From Streptomyces sp. Sge12 (GTDB lineage Bacteria; Actinomycetota; Actinomycetes; Streptomycetales; Streptomycetaceae), in contig NZ_CP020555.1 of NCBI RefSeq assembly GCF_002080455.1, positions 1,550,001 to 1,614,000 on the forward strand: a stretch of 64,000 nucleotides of DNA, in the 5' to 3' direction. The notes beneath the pieces are model-generated. The model had not been told where the DNA came from and searched no databases. It saw only the letters and a list, made by a program, of their open reading frames with translations. Below, piece after piece: positions 25,135-33,804 of the stretch (positions are counted from its first letter, which is position 1; each line of letters begins with the position of its first letter). Position numbers and translations under genes: made by a program.

Positions 25135-25764
25135 ATGCGCACCTATGGGCAGTACTGCGGCATCGCGAAGGCACTGGACACCGTCGGCGACCGATGGACC
25201 CTGCTGATCGTCCGCGAACTGCTCGCCCTGGGTCCTTGCCGGCACACCGACCTGCGCAACGGGCTGCCCGGGATCGCCAGCAACCTGCTGGTCGACCGGC
25301 TCCGCGAACTCGAGGAAGCCGGCCTGATCCACCGCGAGGCCGCCCCGCCGCCGGTGGCCACCACCCTGTTCTCCCTCACCGAGCGTGGCCGCACGCTCGA
25401 GCCGGTGCTGCGGGAGCTGAGCAGGTGGGGCGTGCCGCTGTTGCGTGAGCCGGGCGGCAACGACACCTTCCGCACCCACTGGCTGGACATGCCCGCCCGG
25501 GCACTGACCGACCACCGCCCCGACCAGCCGGCGATCGCCCTGCAACTGCACGCCGACGGCAACGAAGACCTGGTCATCGAAGTCAAGGACGGCTCGGTGC
25601 ACACACACGCCGGCCGGGTCGACGACCCCACCGCGTCACTGACCGGACCGCCGCACCTGCTGGCTGCGACTCTGCTCGGCGACCTCGATCTGAGCGCCGC
25701 AGAACAGCAAGGCCTGCGGCTCAGCGGCGAACGCGAGGCGGTAATGCGCATCCTGCCCCGCTGA
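25135..25764 (+). CDS. HxlR-family transcriptional regulator
   Basis: Regulator of 209 residues. Residues 1-100 form the HxlR winged helix (YCGIAKALDTVGDRWTLLIVRELL, CRHTDLRNGLPGIASNLLVDRLRELEEAGLI, wing and FSLTERGRTLEPVLREL). The C-terminal 100 residues add a second domain with an SCP2-like flavour (AIALQLHADGNEDLVIEVKDGSVHTHAGRVDDPTASLTGP), seen in a subset of actinobacterial members, where it may bind a lipid-like effector. It is divergent from the MBL-SDR-efflux operon. The ATG follows TAGGGT by six bases with no ribosome site, so the mRNA is probably leaderless. The dyad and 21-bp repeats between the genes are its likely operators. Confidence 0.92.
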   Translation: MRTYGQYCGIAKALDTVGDRWTLLIVRELLALGPCRHTDLRNGLPGIASNLLVDRLRELEEAGLIHREAAPPPVATTLFSLTERGRTLEPVLRELSRWGVPLLREPGGNDTFRTHWLDMPARALTDHRPDQPAIALQLHADGNEDLVIEVKDGSVHTHAGRVDDPTASLTGPPHLLAATLLGDLDLSAAEQQGLRLSGEREAVMRILPR

Positions 25765-25977
25765 GCGACCGGCCGCTCGCGGGCCTGCGATCTCAAGCTC
25801 GACCCGACTCGCCACTCCCGCCGTCACTCCATGCGGCCGGACCACAGAACCTGAGCCGGAACCGCTGGGGATGAACGAGGCCACCGGCCGGTCGGTCGCA
25901 TCAAGGGCCGGAGGCACCCGGCGCGGCGGGGCCGGCCCAGCGGGCGTGCGGTGCAGTGCGCAGTTCCCGGGTTCCCG

Positions 25978-28011
25978 TCAGCCGGTGCTCAGCTCCAGCC
26001 GTGGGACGTCGGTGCGTTCGATGCCGAAGACCTGCGCGTACAGGGAGAGTTCGGCCTCCAGTGCGCGGATCAGGGTGTCCGCCCGGCGGAAGCCGTGGCC
26101 CTCGCCCTCGAAGGTCACGTACGCGTGCGGCACCGGCACCGACCGGTCCCGCAGCGCGGCGAGCAGCCGCTCCGCCTGGGCCGGCGGGCACACCGGGTCC
26201 TCCAGCCCCTGGAGCAGGACGAAGGGGGCCGTGATCGCGTCGGCCCGGGCCAGCGGGGAACGCTCGCGGCCGAGTACGGCCAGGGTCTGCGGCGGCCCGG
26301 CCAGGCTCTCGATGTAGCGGGATTCGAGGTCGTGGGTCTCCTCGGCGAACCCCAGCAGGTCCAGCACCGGGTAGATGATCGCGGCGCAGGCGTACAGGTC
26401 GGTGGCGGCCAGCGAGGCCGCGGCCGTCCAGCCGCCCGCGCTGCCGCCGCGGATGGCGAGCCGGGCGGGGTCGGCGGTGCCCTCGGCGGCCAGCGCGCGG
26501 GCCACGGCCGCGCAGTCCTCCACGTCCACCACGCCCCACTGCTCGCGCAGCCGCTCGCGGTAGGCGCGCCCGTACCCGGTGGAGCCGCCGTAGTTCACCT
26601 CGACCACGCCGATGCCGCGCGAGGTGAAGTACGCGATGTGCAGGTCGAGTACGGGCGGCACGTGGTCGGTGGGTCCGCCGTGCGCCCAGACCACGTACGG
26701 GGGCAGTTCGTCGGCGGCGGCCCGTACGGCCGGGTGGTGCGGCGGGTAGACGTGCGCGTGGATCTGGCGGTTGTCGGGGCCGAGGAAGGTGCGGCTCTGC
26801 GGCTCCGGGTAGTAGGCGGGGTCCACCGGGTCCGGGCGCCGGGCGCCGACCGCCCGGGCGTGCCCGGTGGCGGTGTCCAGCTCGACCACCTCGTACGCGC
26901 TGCGCGGGCTGGCGGCGACCCCGTAGACGCGGGTGCCGTGCACGGCGAGGGTGGGCTGCCAGGCGGTCCACGGTCCGGCGGCGTCCACCAGGTCGCCGCT
27001 CTCCGGGTCGAGGATGCCGAGCACCGACGAGCCCTGCCCGTGCAGGACGGCGACGAGGCCGGCCCCCGAGCCCGCGGCGTGCGGGGTGGGGGTGTCTCCG
27101 GGGAGCGGTGCGAGCCAGCGCAGCCCCGGTTTCCACAGCGGGCCGCCGAACTCCTCCTCCCGCGGGCAGAGGTTCATCGCCCAACCGGTCCGCGGGTCCA
27201 CGCCGTACGGGTTCCACCAGCCGCCGCGGTCGCTGACCGCGAGGAGGGTCCCCTCGGCGGTCCACTCGACCTGGGCGACGGCCTCGTCGGGGCCGCCGAG
27301 CACCGTGCCGGCGTCGGCCAGCCGCCCGTCCTCGGTGACGTCGGCGACGCGGAGCTCGGTACCGTCCCAGGGCATCCGGGGGTGGTCCCACACCAGCCAG
27401 GCGGCGCGCCGGCCGTCCGGGGAGAGCCGGGGGCCGGTGGTGAAGCGGTACCGGTCGTCCGTCAGCTCCCGCACCGCGCCGCGCGACCGCGCGGCGGAGC
27501 CGTCCAGCGGTACGGCGGCCAGCACCCGGCGCACATCGGTCGGCGCGGGCCCGGTGAACTCCTCCAGCACGCACCAGACCTCGTCGCCGCGCAGCACCGG
27601 GTCGGCCCAGCGCAGGCCGCCGCCGGTCCGGGAGAGCGGGGTGAGGGGCCGCGGGGCGGGGCCGCCGGGCGCGTCGGGCTCGTACGCGTACAGCCGCTGG
27701 TCGGCGAAGTGGACGAAGACCAGCAGGGGGCCGCCGGCGGGCCGCTCGGCCCCGGCCCAGGGCAGGCCCCCGTACTCGGTGAGGCGGCTGCGCACGTTCC
27801 ACGGGGCGGGCAGTTCGGTGATCTCGGGGCCGGCGGCGGTGAGGCGGCGGCGCACCAGGGTCCGGCGGCCGGCCTCCCGCGGCCGGGGCTCGGTCCACCA
27901 CACCTCGGGGCCGACCGTGCCCAGGTATTCGGGCCGCCCGTCGAGGGAGGCGGCGAGCCCCGCGTCGATGGGCGAGGGCCAGCTGCCGTAGGGCCGGGTC
28001 GTCGCCGCCAT
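25978..28011 (-). CDS. S9-family prolyl oligopeptidase-type peptidase
   Basis: Peptidase of 677 residues: an N-terminal beta-propeller region (about residues 1-420, with segments such as RLSPDGRRAAWLVWDHPRMPWDGTELRV) and a C-terminal alpha/beta hydrolase domain. The catalytic triad is visible: Ser in IRGGSAGGWTAA, Asp in LLQGLEDPVCP and His in FEGEGHGF. The family acts on short peptides of acylaminoacyl- or dipeptidyl-type. No signal peptide is present, so it is cytosolic. It lies 13 bases downstream of the M20 gene and is last in a three-peptidase operon. The ATG has only a weak ribosome site, consistent with translational coupling. Confidence 0.93.
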   Translation of the reverse strand: MAATTRPYGSWPSPIDAGLAASLDGRPEYLGTVGPEVWWTEPRPREAGRRTLVRRRLTAAGPEITELPAPWNVRSRLTEYGGLPWAGAERPAGGPLLVFVHFADQRLYAYEPDAPGGPAPRPLTPLSRTGGGLRWADPVLRGDEVWCVLEEFTGPAPTDVRRVLAAVPLDGSAARSRGAVRELTDDRYRFTTGPRLSPDGRRAAWLVWDHPRMPWDGTELRVADVTEDGRLADAGTVLGGPDEAVAQVEWTAEGTLLAVSDRGGWWNPYGVDPRTGWAMNLCPREEEFGGPLWKPGLRWLAPLPGDTPTPHAAGSGAGLVAVLHGQGSSVLGILDPESGDLVDAAGPWTAWQPTLAVHGTRVYGVAASPRSAYEVVELDTATGHARAVGARRPDPVDPAYYPEPQSRTFLGPDNRQIHAHVYPPHHPAVRAAADELPPYVVWAHGGPTDHVPPVLDLHIAYFTSRGIGVVEVNYGGSTGYGRAYRERLREQWGVVDVEDCAAVARALAAEGTADPARLAIRGGSAGGWTAAASLAATDLYACAAIIYPVLDLLGFAEETHDLESRYIESLAGPPQTLAVLGRERSPLARADAITAPFVLLQGLEDPVCPPAQAERLLAALRDRSVPVPHAYVTFEGEGHGFRRADTLIRALEAELSLYAQVFGIERTDVPRLELSTG

Positions 28012-28024
28012 CACCGGGCCCCGC

Positions 28025-29413
28025 TCACAGGGTCCGCAGTGCGTGGTCGAGGACCCGGACGCCGAAGTGCAGGGCCTCGACGGGGACCCGCTCGTCCACG
28101 CCGTGGAAGAGGGCCCAGTAGTCGAAGCCGGGCGGCAGCTTGAGCGGGGAGAAGCCGTAGCCGGTGATGCCGAGGCGGGAGAACTGCTTGGCGTCGGTGC
28201 CGCCCGCCATGCAGAAGGGGACCACGTGCCCGGCCGGGTCGAACCGCTCGACCGACTCGCGCAGGATCCCGTACGTCCGCCCGTCGACCGGGGCCTGGAG
28301 GGCGACCTCCCGGTGGTGGAACTCCCAGTGCACGTCGGGTCCGGTGAGGGCGTCGAGGGTGGCGGCGAACTCGGCCTCGCCGCCGGGCACGGTGCGGCCG
28401 TCGACATGGGCGGTGGCGTGCTCGGGGATCACGTTGAGCTTGTAACCGGCGCTGAGCATGGTCGGGTTGGCACTGTTGCGGACGGTCGCCCGGACCAGGG
28501 CGCCGGCCGGGCCGAGGCGGTCGAGGAGCTCGTCGAGGTCGAGGCCGGGACGGTGCGGGTCCACCGACAGGCCTTGCAGGGCGGCGAGTTCGGTGATGCA
28601 GGCGGTGACGGTGTCGGTGAGCCGGACGGGCCATTCGTGCTCGCCGATCCGCGCGACGGCGGCGGCGAGCCGGGTGACGGCGTTGGCCCGGTTGGGCTTC
28701 GATCCGTGGCCGGCGGTGCCGTGCGCGGTCAGCTTCAGCCAGGCGGTGCCCCGCTCCCCCGCCGCGATCGGGTAGAGGGCGCGGCCGCCGGGGCCGGTGT
28801 GCACGGTGAAGGCGCCGGACTCGCTGATGCCCTCGGTGCAGCCGTCGAAGAGGTGCGGGTGCCGGTCGGCGAGGAAGCCGGAGCCGTCGACCGCGCTGTC
28901 CTCCTCGTCGGCGGTGTAGGCGATCACGATGTCCCGGCGCGGTTTCACTCCCGCGCGCGCCCAGGCGCGTACGACGGCCAGCACCATCGCGTCCATGTTC
29001 TTCATGTCGACGGCGCCGCGCCCCCAGACCACGCCGTCCCGGACCTCGCCGGAGAAGGGGTCGACGCTCCAGTCGGCGGCCTCGGCCGGGACCACGTCGA
29101 GGTGGCCGTGGACGAGGAGGGCCTCGGCGGAGGGGTCGGTGCCCTCGATCCGGGCGACCACGTTGGTGCGGCCCGGGGTGCGCTCCAGCAGGAGCGGTTC
29201 CAGTCCGGCCCCGGCGAGCCGCTCGGCGACGTACTCGGCGGCGGGACGCTCGCGGCAGTCGCCGCCGCCCCGGTTGGTGGTGTCGATCCTGATGAGACCG
29301 GAGGTGAATTCGACGGCCTCGTCGAGAGCCGCCCGGTCCACCGCGTCCGCCCGGTCCAGCGCGTCGACGGCGCCGGCGGGGCCCTCGGCGTTGATTGCGC
29401 ACATGTCAGCCAT
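28025..29413 (-). CDS. M20/M25/M40-family metallo-hydrolase
   Basis: Zinc peptidase or deacylase of 462 residues. Metal motifs: HGHLDVVP (His ligand and Asp), WGRGAVDMKNM (bridging Asp), YTADEEDSAVDG (catalytic Glu and ligand Glu) and GGTDAKQFSRLG near the C-terminus (last His position read as part of FHGVDERV). The lid domain lies between about residues 215 and 340. Such enzymes cleave dipeptides, N-acyl amino acids or carboxypeptidase substrates. The ATG is preceded by GGAGGAG and lies within the last eight bases of the upstream D-aminopeptidase gene, so the two are translationally coupled. Confidence 0.93.
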   Translation of the reverse strand: MADMCAINAEGPAGAVDALDRADAVDRAALDEAVEFTSGLIRIDTTNRGGGDCRERPAAEYVAERLAGAGLEPLLLERTPGRTNVVARIEGTDPSAEALLVHGHLDVVPAEAADWSVDPFSGEVRDGVVWGRGAVDMKNMDAMVLAVVRAWARAGVKPRRDIVIAYTADEEDSAVDGSGFLADRHPHLFDGCTEGISESGAFTVHTGPGGRALYPIAAGERGTAWLKLTAHGTAGHGSKPNRANAVTRLAAAVARIGEHEWPVRLTDTVTACITELAALQGLSVDPHRPGLDLDELLDRLGPAGALVRATVRNSANPTMLSAGYKLNVIPEHATAHVDGRTVPGGEAEFAATLDALTGPDVHWEFHHREVALQAPVDGRTYGILRESVERFDPAGHVVPFCMAGGTDAKQFSRLGITGYGFSPLKLPPGFDYWALFHGVDERVPVEALHFGVRVLDHALRTL

Positions 29414-30239
29414 ACTGCTCCTCCACGGCCGCCGAGACGACCGTCGTGACCGCTTTGAAGGCCCGGATCCCCTCGTACATCGTCCCGGTGCTGTACGCGA
29501 CCTTGCGCTCCCCGCTGCGCTCCACGCCCGGGACCACCGTCGCGGCCATCGCCAGGTGGGCGGCGTCGAACTCCAGCTCCACCGTGAAGGGGCCGCCGCG
29601 GACGGGTTCGCGGCGCACGGCGAGGGCGGTGGCCTCCTTCGCGGCGGCGCGGATGTCTGCGGCGGTGCGGGCGGGGGTCCGGCATACGGCGGCGTAGCGC
29701 GAGACGTGGTCCTTGACGGCGACGGTCGCGGCGCCCGGGGCGTATCCGGCGGCGTCGACGCAGGTGAGGTCGTCGCCGGTGACCAGGATGACGGGGACCC
29801 CGTACTCGGCGACGACGTGGGCGTTGAGCAGCCCCTCGCTGGCGCGGGTCCCGTTGAGCCAGACCCCGGTGATGGAGTTGGCGAGGTAGGTGTGGGCGAG
29901 GACCCCCTCGGAGCCGGCCCCGGTGTGGTAGCCGACGAAGGCGACGCCGTCGACGTCGCCGTGCTGGACGCCCTCGACCATGGAGAGGGTCTTGTGGCGG
30001 CCGGTGAGCATCTCGGCGCGGGCGTCGAGCTTCTCCAGCAGCAGGTTGCGCATGGTCCAGTGCGCCTCGTTGATGACGACCTGGTCGGCCCCGCCGTCGT
30101 AGAAGCCGAGTACGGCGGCGTTGACGTCGGAGGTGAACATCACGCGGCAGCGTTCCCACTGCGGGGTTCCGGGCAGCACGTCCGCGGGCCAGGTGACGCC
30201 GGTGGCGCCTTCCATGTCGGCGGAGATGAGGATCTTCAT
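29406..30239 (-). CDS. dppA: M55-family D-aminopeptidase (DppA type)
   Basis: Zinc-dependent aminopeptidase of 277 residues of the DppA family, which releases D-amino acids (D-Ala) from short peptides. Metal ligands appear as ISADMEGATGV (Asp and Glu), VINEAHWTMRN (His) and VGYHTGAGSEG (His), and SITGVWLNG follows, as in DppA. First gene of an operon with M20 and S9 peptidases, pointing to degradation of peptides or cell-wall stem peptides containing D-residues. A -10-like TAGGGT on the minus strand (30275-30280) gives a leader of about 29 bases. The symbol is by family only; no dipeptide ABC transporter is adjacent here. Confidence 0.9.
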   Translation of the reverse strand: MKILISADMEGATGVTWPADVLPGTPQWERCRVMFTSDVNAAVLGFYDGGADQVVINEAHWTMRNLLLEKLDARAEMLTGRHKTLSMVEGVQHGDVDGVAFVGYHTGAGSEGVLAHTYLANSITGVWLNGTRASEGLLNAHVVAEYGVPVILVTGDDLTCVDAAGYAPGAATVAVKDHVSRYAAVCRTPARTAADIRAAAKEATALAVRREPVRGGPFTVELEFDAAHLAMAATVVPGVERSGERKVAYSTGTMYEGIRAFKAVTTVVSAAVEEQYG

Positions 30240-30408
30240 CGGGCCCCCGGGCGGTCGGTTGCGCTCAGGGGCCCACCCTAGCCGCCGAGGCCCCCGGGGG
30301 CCGTGGGGCTCGCGCCCCGGCGCGGCGCGCGGCGCGCCGCCCGCCGGGCGTCCGGGTTCACCCGATCCGGTGAGGCCGTTTCCCCGGCCTCACCGTCAAC
30401 GCCGTTGC

Positions 30409-30852
30409 TCAGCGCTCCACTTCGGTGGCCAGGTTCTCCAGCAGGGTGTCGTAGATCCGGCCGAGGCCCTTGGGCGCGAAGGTGCGCTCGAAGAAGCCGC
30501 CGATGCCGCCGGCGCCGTTCCACACGGTGGTGACCACGGCCTTGGACTTGCCCTCGCCGGCGGGGGTGACCACCCAGGTGGTGACCATGGAGGAGTTGCG
30601 GTCCTTCTCCACCAGCTGGCCGTCGGTGGGCTCGGTGACCTCCAGCAGGCAGTCGCGGACGCGCTTGCTGGTGGCCTGGAGCTTCCAGTGGACCAGGGTG
30701 CCCTCGCCGTCGCCGCCCTCGCGCACCTCGTACTCGCTGAAGTGCTCGGGCAGCAGCTTCCCGCGGGTCCCGGTGTAGTCCGCCAGCGCGTCGAACACGG
30801 TCTCCGCGTCGGCCGCGATGATCCGCTCCGTGGTGGCCTCGACCTGCGCCAT
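30409..30852 (-). CDS. SRPBCC family protein
   Basis: Protein of 147 residues with the SRPBCC/Bet v 1-like order: VEATTERIIAADAETVFDALADY, strand pairs YEVREGGDGEGTLVHWKLQ and CLLEVTEPTDGQLVEKDRN, TWVVTPAGEGKSKAVVTTVWN and a long C-terminal helix (GLGRIYDTLLENLATEVER). Close actinobacterial relatives are annotated only as SRPBCC proteins. GGAGGAACAGCT before the ATG is a strong ribosome site. It is transcribed divergently from the radical SAM gene, separated by about 170 bases that include a LexA-type box nearer the other gene. Confidence 0.87.
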   Translation of the reverse strand: MAQVEATTERIIAADAETVFDALADYTGTRGKLLPEHFSEYEVREGGDGEGTLVHWKLQATSKRVRDCLLEVTEPTDGQLVEKDRNSSMVTTWVVTPAGEGKSKAVVTTVWNGAGGIGGFFERTFAPKGLGRIYDTLLENLATEVER

Positions 30853-30982
30853 AGCTGTTCCTCCAGCAGTTGTGATCGCTCGTCACGGCGAAGCCAACCA
30901 CCTCCGGGCCGGGCGCCCAAATCCGGCCCCGGCTGCCGTCCGGCGCCCGCACACCCGGTCGGGGGTTCCCCGCACGATCATG

Positions 30983-30996
30983 GGAACGTTTGTTCT
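30983..30996. promoter_or_regulatory. LexA-type SOS box upstream of the radical SAM gene
   Basis: GGAACGTTTGTTCT matches the Gram-positive/actinobacterial SOS palindrome, whose core is GAAC-N4-GTTC (consensus CGAAC-N4-GTTCG), with both half-sites intact and only the outermost bases off consensus. Its last base begins a -10-like TATTCT (30996-31001), and the gene starts at 31027, so LexA bound here would block RNA polymerase. Confidence 0.65.
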
Positions 30997-31026
30997 ATTC
31001 TGCCGGTGAACCATCGAGGAGGCACC

Positions 31027-32058
31027 ATGCGCTGGGAGAATCTGACCGAGGGCTCCGGCGGCCCCGCCGCGCTGTTCGGGGCCGACGCCGTCGTCACCCG
31101 CACCGTCGACACCCCCGAATTCCGGGGGATCACCTTCCACGAAGTGCGCGCGCGGTCGATCGTCAACCGGGTGCCCGGCGCCTCGCGCATGCCGTTCGAA
31201 TGGACCGTGAACCCGTACCGGGGGTGCAGTCACGCCTGCGTGTACTGCTTCGCCCGCAAGACCCACAGCTATCTCGACCTCGACACCGGCATCGGCTTCG
31301 ACTCGCAGATCGTCGTCAAGACCAACGCCCCCGACCTGCTGCACCGCGAGCTCGGCTCACCCCGCTGGTCCGGCGCACACATCGCCATGGGCACCAACGT
31401 CGACTGCTACCAGCGCGCCGAGGGCCGCTACCGGCTGATGCCCGGGATCATCGAGGCGCTGCGCGACCACGCCAACCCCTTCTCGATCCTCACCAAGGGC
31501 ACGCTGATCCTGCGCGACCTCCCCCTCCTGCGCCAGGCGGCGGGCGCCGCCGAGGTCGGCATCTCGGTCTCCGTCGGCTTCACCGACCCCGGGCTCTGGC
31601 GGACGGTCGAGCCGGGCACCCCGTCCCCCGCCGCCCGACTGGCCGCCGTACGCACCCTGACCGACGCCGGGATCGAGTGCGGGGTGCTGATGGCCCCGGT
31701 GATCCCCTTCCTCGGGGACTCCCCGGAGCAGCTGCGGGCGACGGTGCGCGCCGTGGCCGAGGCCGGCGCGACCTCCGTGACACCCCTGGTACTCCATCTG
31801 CGGCCCGGGGCGCGCGAGTGGTTCACGGCCTGGCTGGGCGCCCACCACCCCCACCTGGTCCCCCGGTACGAGCGGATGTACGCGGGCGGGTCCTACGCGC
31901 CCACCTGGTACCAGCGCCGGATCACCCGCCAAGTCCACGAACTCGCGGCCGAATTCGGCATCGGCCCGTCGCGCCGGGGAGCGTCGCGCGCCATCGTCAC
32001 CCCGGAGCGCCCGGAGGACCCCGCGCCCGCCGGGGCCACCCAGCTCAGCCTCCTGTGA
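31027..32058 (+). CDS. Rv2578c-family radical SAM protein
   Basis: Radical S-adenosylmethionine protein of 343 residues with the cluster motif CSHACVYC (about residues 68-75) within PYRGCSHACVYCFARKTHSYLDL, then SILTKGTLILRDLPLL and EVGISVSVGFTD in the TIM-barrel strands. This matches the Rv2578c family, distantly related to spore-photoproduct lyase and SplB-like proteins; the reaction is unknown. GAGGAGG before the ATG gives a strong ribosome site, deciding the start against the long open frame upstream. A LexA-type box overlaps its promoter, which together with the family's similarity to photoproduct lyase suggests a DNA-damage role (inference). Confidence 0.92.
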   Translation: MRWENLTEGSGGPAALFGADAVVTRTVDTPEFRGITFHEVRARSIVNRVPGASRMPFEWTVNPYRGCSHACVYCFARKTHSYLDLDTGIGFDSQIVVKTNAPDLLHRELGSPRWSGAHIAMGTNVDCYQRAEGRYRLMPGIIEALRDHANPFSILTKGTLILRDLPLLRQAAGAAEVGISVSVGFTDPGLWRTVEPGTPSPAARLAAVRTLTDAGIECGVLMAPVIPFLGDSPEQLRATVRAVAEAGATSVTPLVLHLRPGAREWFTAWLGAHHPHLVPRYERMYAGGSYAPTWYQRRITRQVHELAAEFGIGPSRRGASRAIVTPERPEDPAPAGATQLSLL

Positions 32059-32170
32059 CGTCCGGCGCCGCCTGAACGGTCATCACATCGGGCCAATCCG
32101 CGGCGTAATACCGCCTTCCGGGCACGGTTTCCGGGACGATTCCGCCCAGAACCCTCGGCTGGGAGGCCCC

Positions 32171-33763
32171 ATGCTCCACCCCTTGAAGAAGCGCGCTGCT
32201 GTCCTGCTGTCGCTCTCCACCGTCGCCGCGACCGTCGCCGCCGCCCTCGCGAGCCCGGTCACGGCCGCGCCCGCCGCCCCGGCCGATCCGGCCGCCCCGG
32301 CGCAGGCGCAGGCGGCGCTGCGCTGGGCCGAGTGCGCGACCCCGTCGCAGCCCAGGCTCCAGTGCGCGTCCCTCAAGGTGCCCCTCGACCACGCCCGCCC
32401 GGGCGGGCGGCAGATCGCCCTCGCCCTGACCCGGGTCCCCCACTCCGGCCCCACCTCCCAGGGCCCGCTGCTGGTCAACCCCGGCGGCCCGGGCGGCAGT
32501 GGCCGCAGCCTGGCCGCGTACGTCGCCTCCGCCCTCCCCAAGGAGGTGGCCGCCCAGTACGACGTGATCGGCTTCGACCCCCGGGGCGTCGGCAGGAGCG
32601 AGCCGGCCCTGGACTGCGCGGACAGCCACTTCAAGCCCGTCCGGCCGGACTCGGTGCCCCTGGACGCGGCGACCGAGCGGGCCAATCTGGACCGGGTGCG
32701 GTCCTTCGCCGAGTCCTGCGGGTCCCGGCACGCGGACGTGCTGCCGTACATCGACACCGTCTCGGCCGCCCGCGACCTCGAGGTGCTGCGCGGCGCCCTC
32801 GGCGCGGAGCGGATCAGCTACTTCGGCTACTCCTACGGGACCTACCTCGGCGCGGTGTACGCCAAGCTGCACCCGGGGCGGGTGCACCGGCTGGTCCTGG
32901 ACTCCGTGGTCGACCCGGGCGGCGTCTGGTACGAGGACAACCTCGCCCAGGACCTCGCCTTCGACGCCCGCCACAAGGCGTTCCTGGCCTGGGTGGCCCA
33001 GTACGACGCCACCTACCAACTGGGCACCGACCCGGCGGCGGTCGAGCGGCGCTGGTACGCGATGCGGGACGCGCTGCGCGAGAGCCCGGCGGACGGCAGG
33101 GTGGGGCCGGCGGAGCTGGAGGACACCTTCATGCCGGGCGGCTACTTCAACGGCTACTGGCCGCTCCTCGCCGAGGCCTTCTCGGCGTACTCCGTGCGCA
33201 AGGACCCGAAGCCGCTGGCGAGCGCCTACGGGCGGCTCGGCGCGGTGGAGGCGGCGGCGGGCAACGGCTACAGCGTCTACACGGCGGTGCAGTGCCGGGA
33301 CTCGGCCTGGCCGAAGGACTGGAACCAGTGGCGCGCCGACATGTGGCGCACCCACGCCAAGGCGCCGTTCATGACCTGGAACAACGCCTGGTACAACGCG
33401 CCGTGCGCGTTCTGGCCGACGGAGGCGCTGCGCGCGCCGGACGTGACCAATGCGGATCTCCCGCCGGCCCTGCTGCTGCAGGCGACGGAGGACGCTGCGA
33501 CCCCGTTCGAGGGGGCGCTCAGCATGCGGGAGAAGCTCTCGGGTTCGGCCCTGGTGGTCGAGGAGGGCGGCGGCAACCACGGCGTCTCCCTGAGCGGCAA
33601 CAAGTGCCTGGACGAGAAGGTGGCGGCCTACCTGGCGACGGGCCGGGCCTCGGACGCCACCTGCCCCGCCCAGCCGGCTCCGAAGCCGGCCACGGCCACC
33701 CGCGCCGTGCCCCCGTCGGCGGGCGGCGCGGCCCTGCACGGCCTGCTCGGCTTCCGGGGATGA
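32171..33763 (+). CDS. Secreted tripeptidyl aminopeptidase, alpha/beta hydrolase S33 (Tap/Slp type)
   Basis: Exported serine peptidase of 530 residues. The signal peptide (KKRAAVLLSLSTVAATVAAALASPVTAAPA) is followed by a Pro/Ala spacer. The hydrolase domain shows NPGGPGGSGRS (oxyanion hole), GFDPRGVGRS, the nucleophile elbow FGYSYGTYLG with Ser near residue 220, Asp in ATEDAATPFEGA near 439 and His in GGGNHGV near 469. This is the Streptomyces Tap/SlpD/SlpE family, which removes tripeptides from secreted proteins. GGGAGG precedes the ATG. A Pro/Ala-rich tail ends the protein. The RidA gene follows closely. Confidence 0.93.
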   Translation: MLHPLKKRAAVLLSLSTVAATVAAALASPVTAAPAAPADPAAPAQAQAALRWAECATPSQPRLQCASLKVPLDHARPGGRQIALALTRVPHSGPTSQGPLLVNPGGPGGSGRSLAAYVASALPKEVAAQYDVIGFDPRGVGRSEPALDCADSHFKPVRPDSVPLDAATERANLDRVRSFAESCGSRHADVLPYIDTVSAARDLEVLRGALGAERISYFGYSYGTYLGAVYAKLHPGRVHRLVLDSVVDPGGVWYEDNLAQDLAFDARHKAFLAWVAQYDATYQLGTDPAAVERRWYAMRDALRESPADGRVGPAELEDTFMPGGYFNGYWPLLAEAFSAYSVRKDPKPLASAYGRLGAVEAAAGNGYSVYTAVQCRDSAWPKDWNQWRADMWRTHAKAPFMTWNNAWYNAPCAFWPTEALRAPDVTNADLPPALLLQATEDAATPFEGALSMREKLSGSALVVEEGGGNHGVSLSGNKCLDEKVAAYLATGRASDATCPAQPAPKPATATRAVPPSAGGAALHGLLGFRG

Positions 33764-33798
33764 CGCCTTCCGGGGCTGATGCCTTCCGGGGCATGATC
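33751..33798 (+). repeat. Three 16-bp tandem repeats at the tap-ridA junction
   Basis: CTTCCGGGGATGACGC, CTTCCGGGGCTGATGC and CTTCCGGGGCATGATC follow each other without gaps. They cover the tap stop codon and the stretch before the ridA start. Two of the three copies contain in-frame ATGs (33760 and 33793), which makes the ridA start ambiguous. Confidence 0.6.
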
Positions 33799-33804
33799 GC
33801 TGCC

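Noticed and set aside
30289..30302. GGCCCCCGGGGGCC palindrome before the D-aminopeptidase operon as an operator
   Set aside because: Pure G/C palindromes of this size are expected by chance at this base composition, and it lies in a tract of similar sequence.
30121..31026. Upstream extension of the radical SAM open frame
   Set aside because: The extension is Gly/Ala/Arg shadow antisense to the SRPBCC gene, whereas GAGGAGG and an ATG mark the start at 31027.
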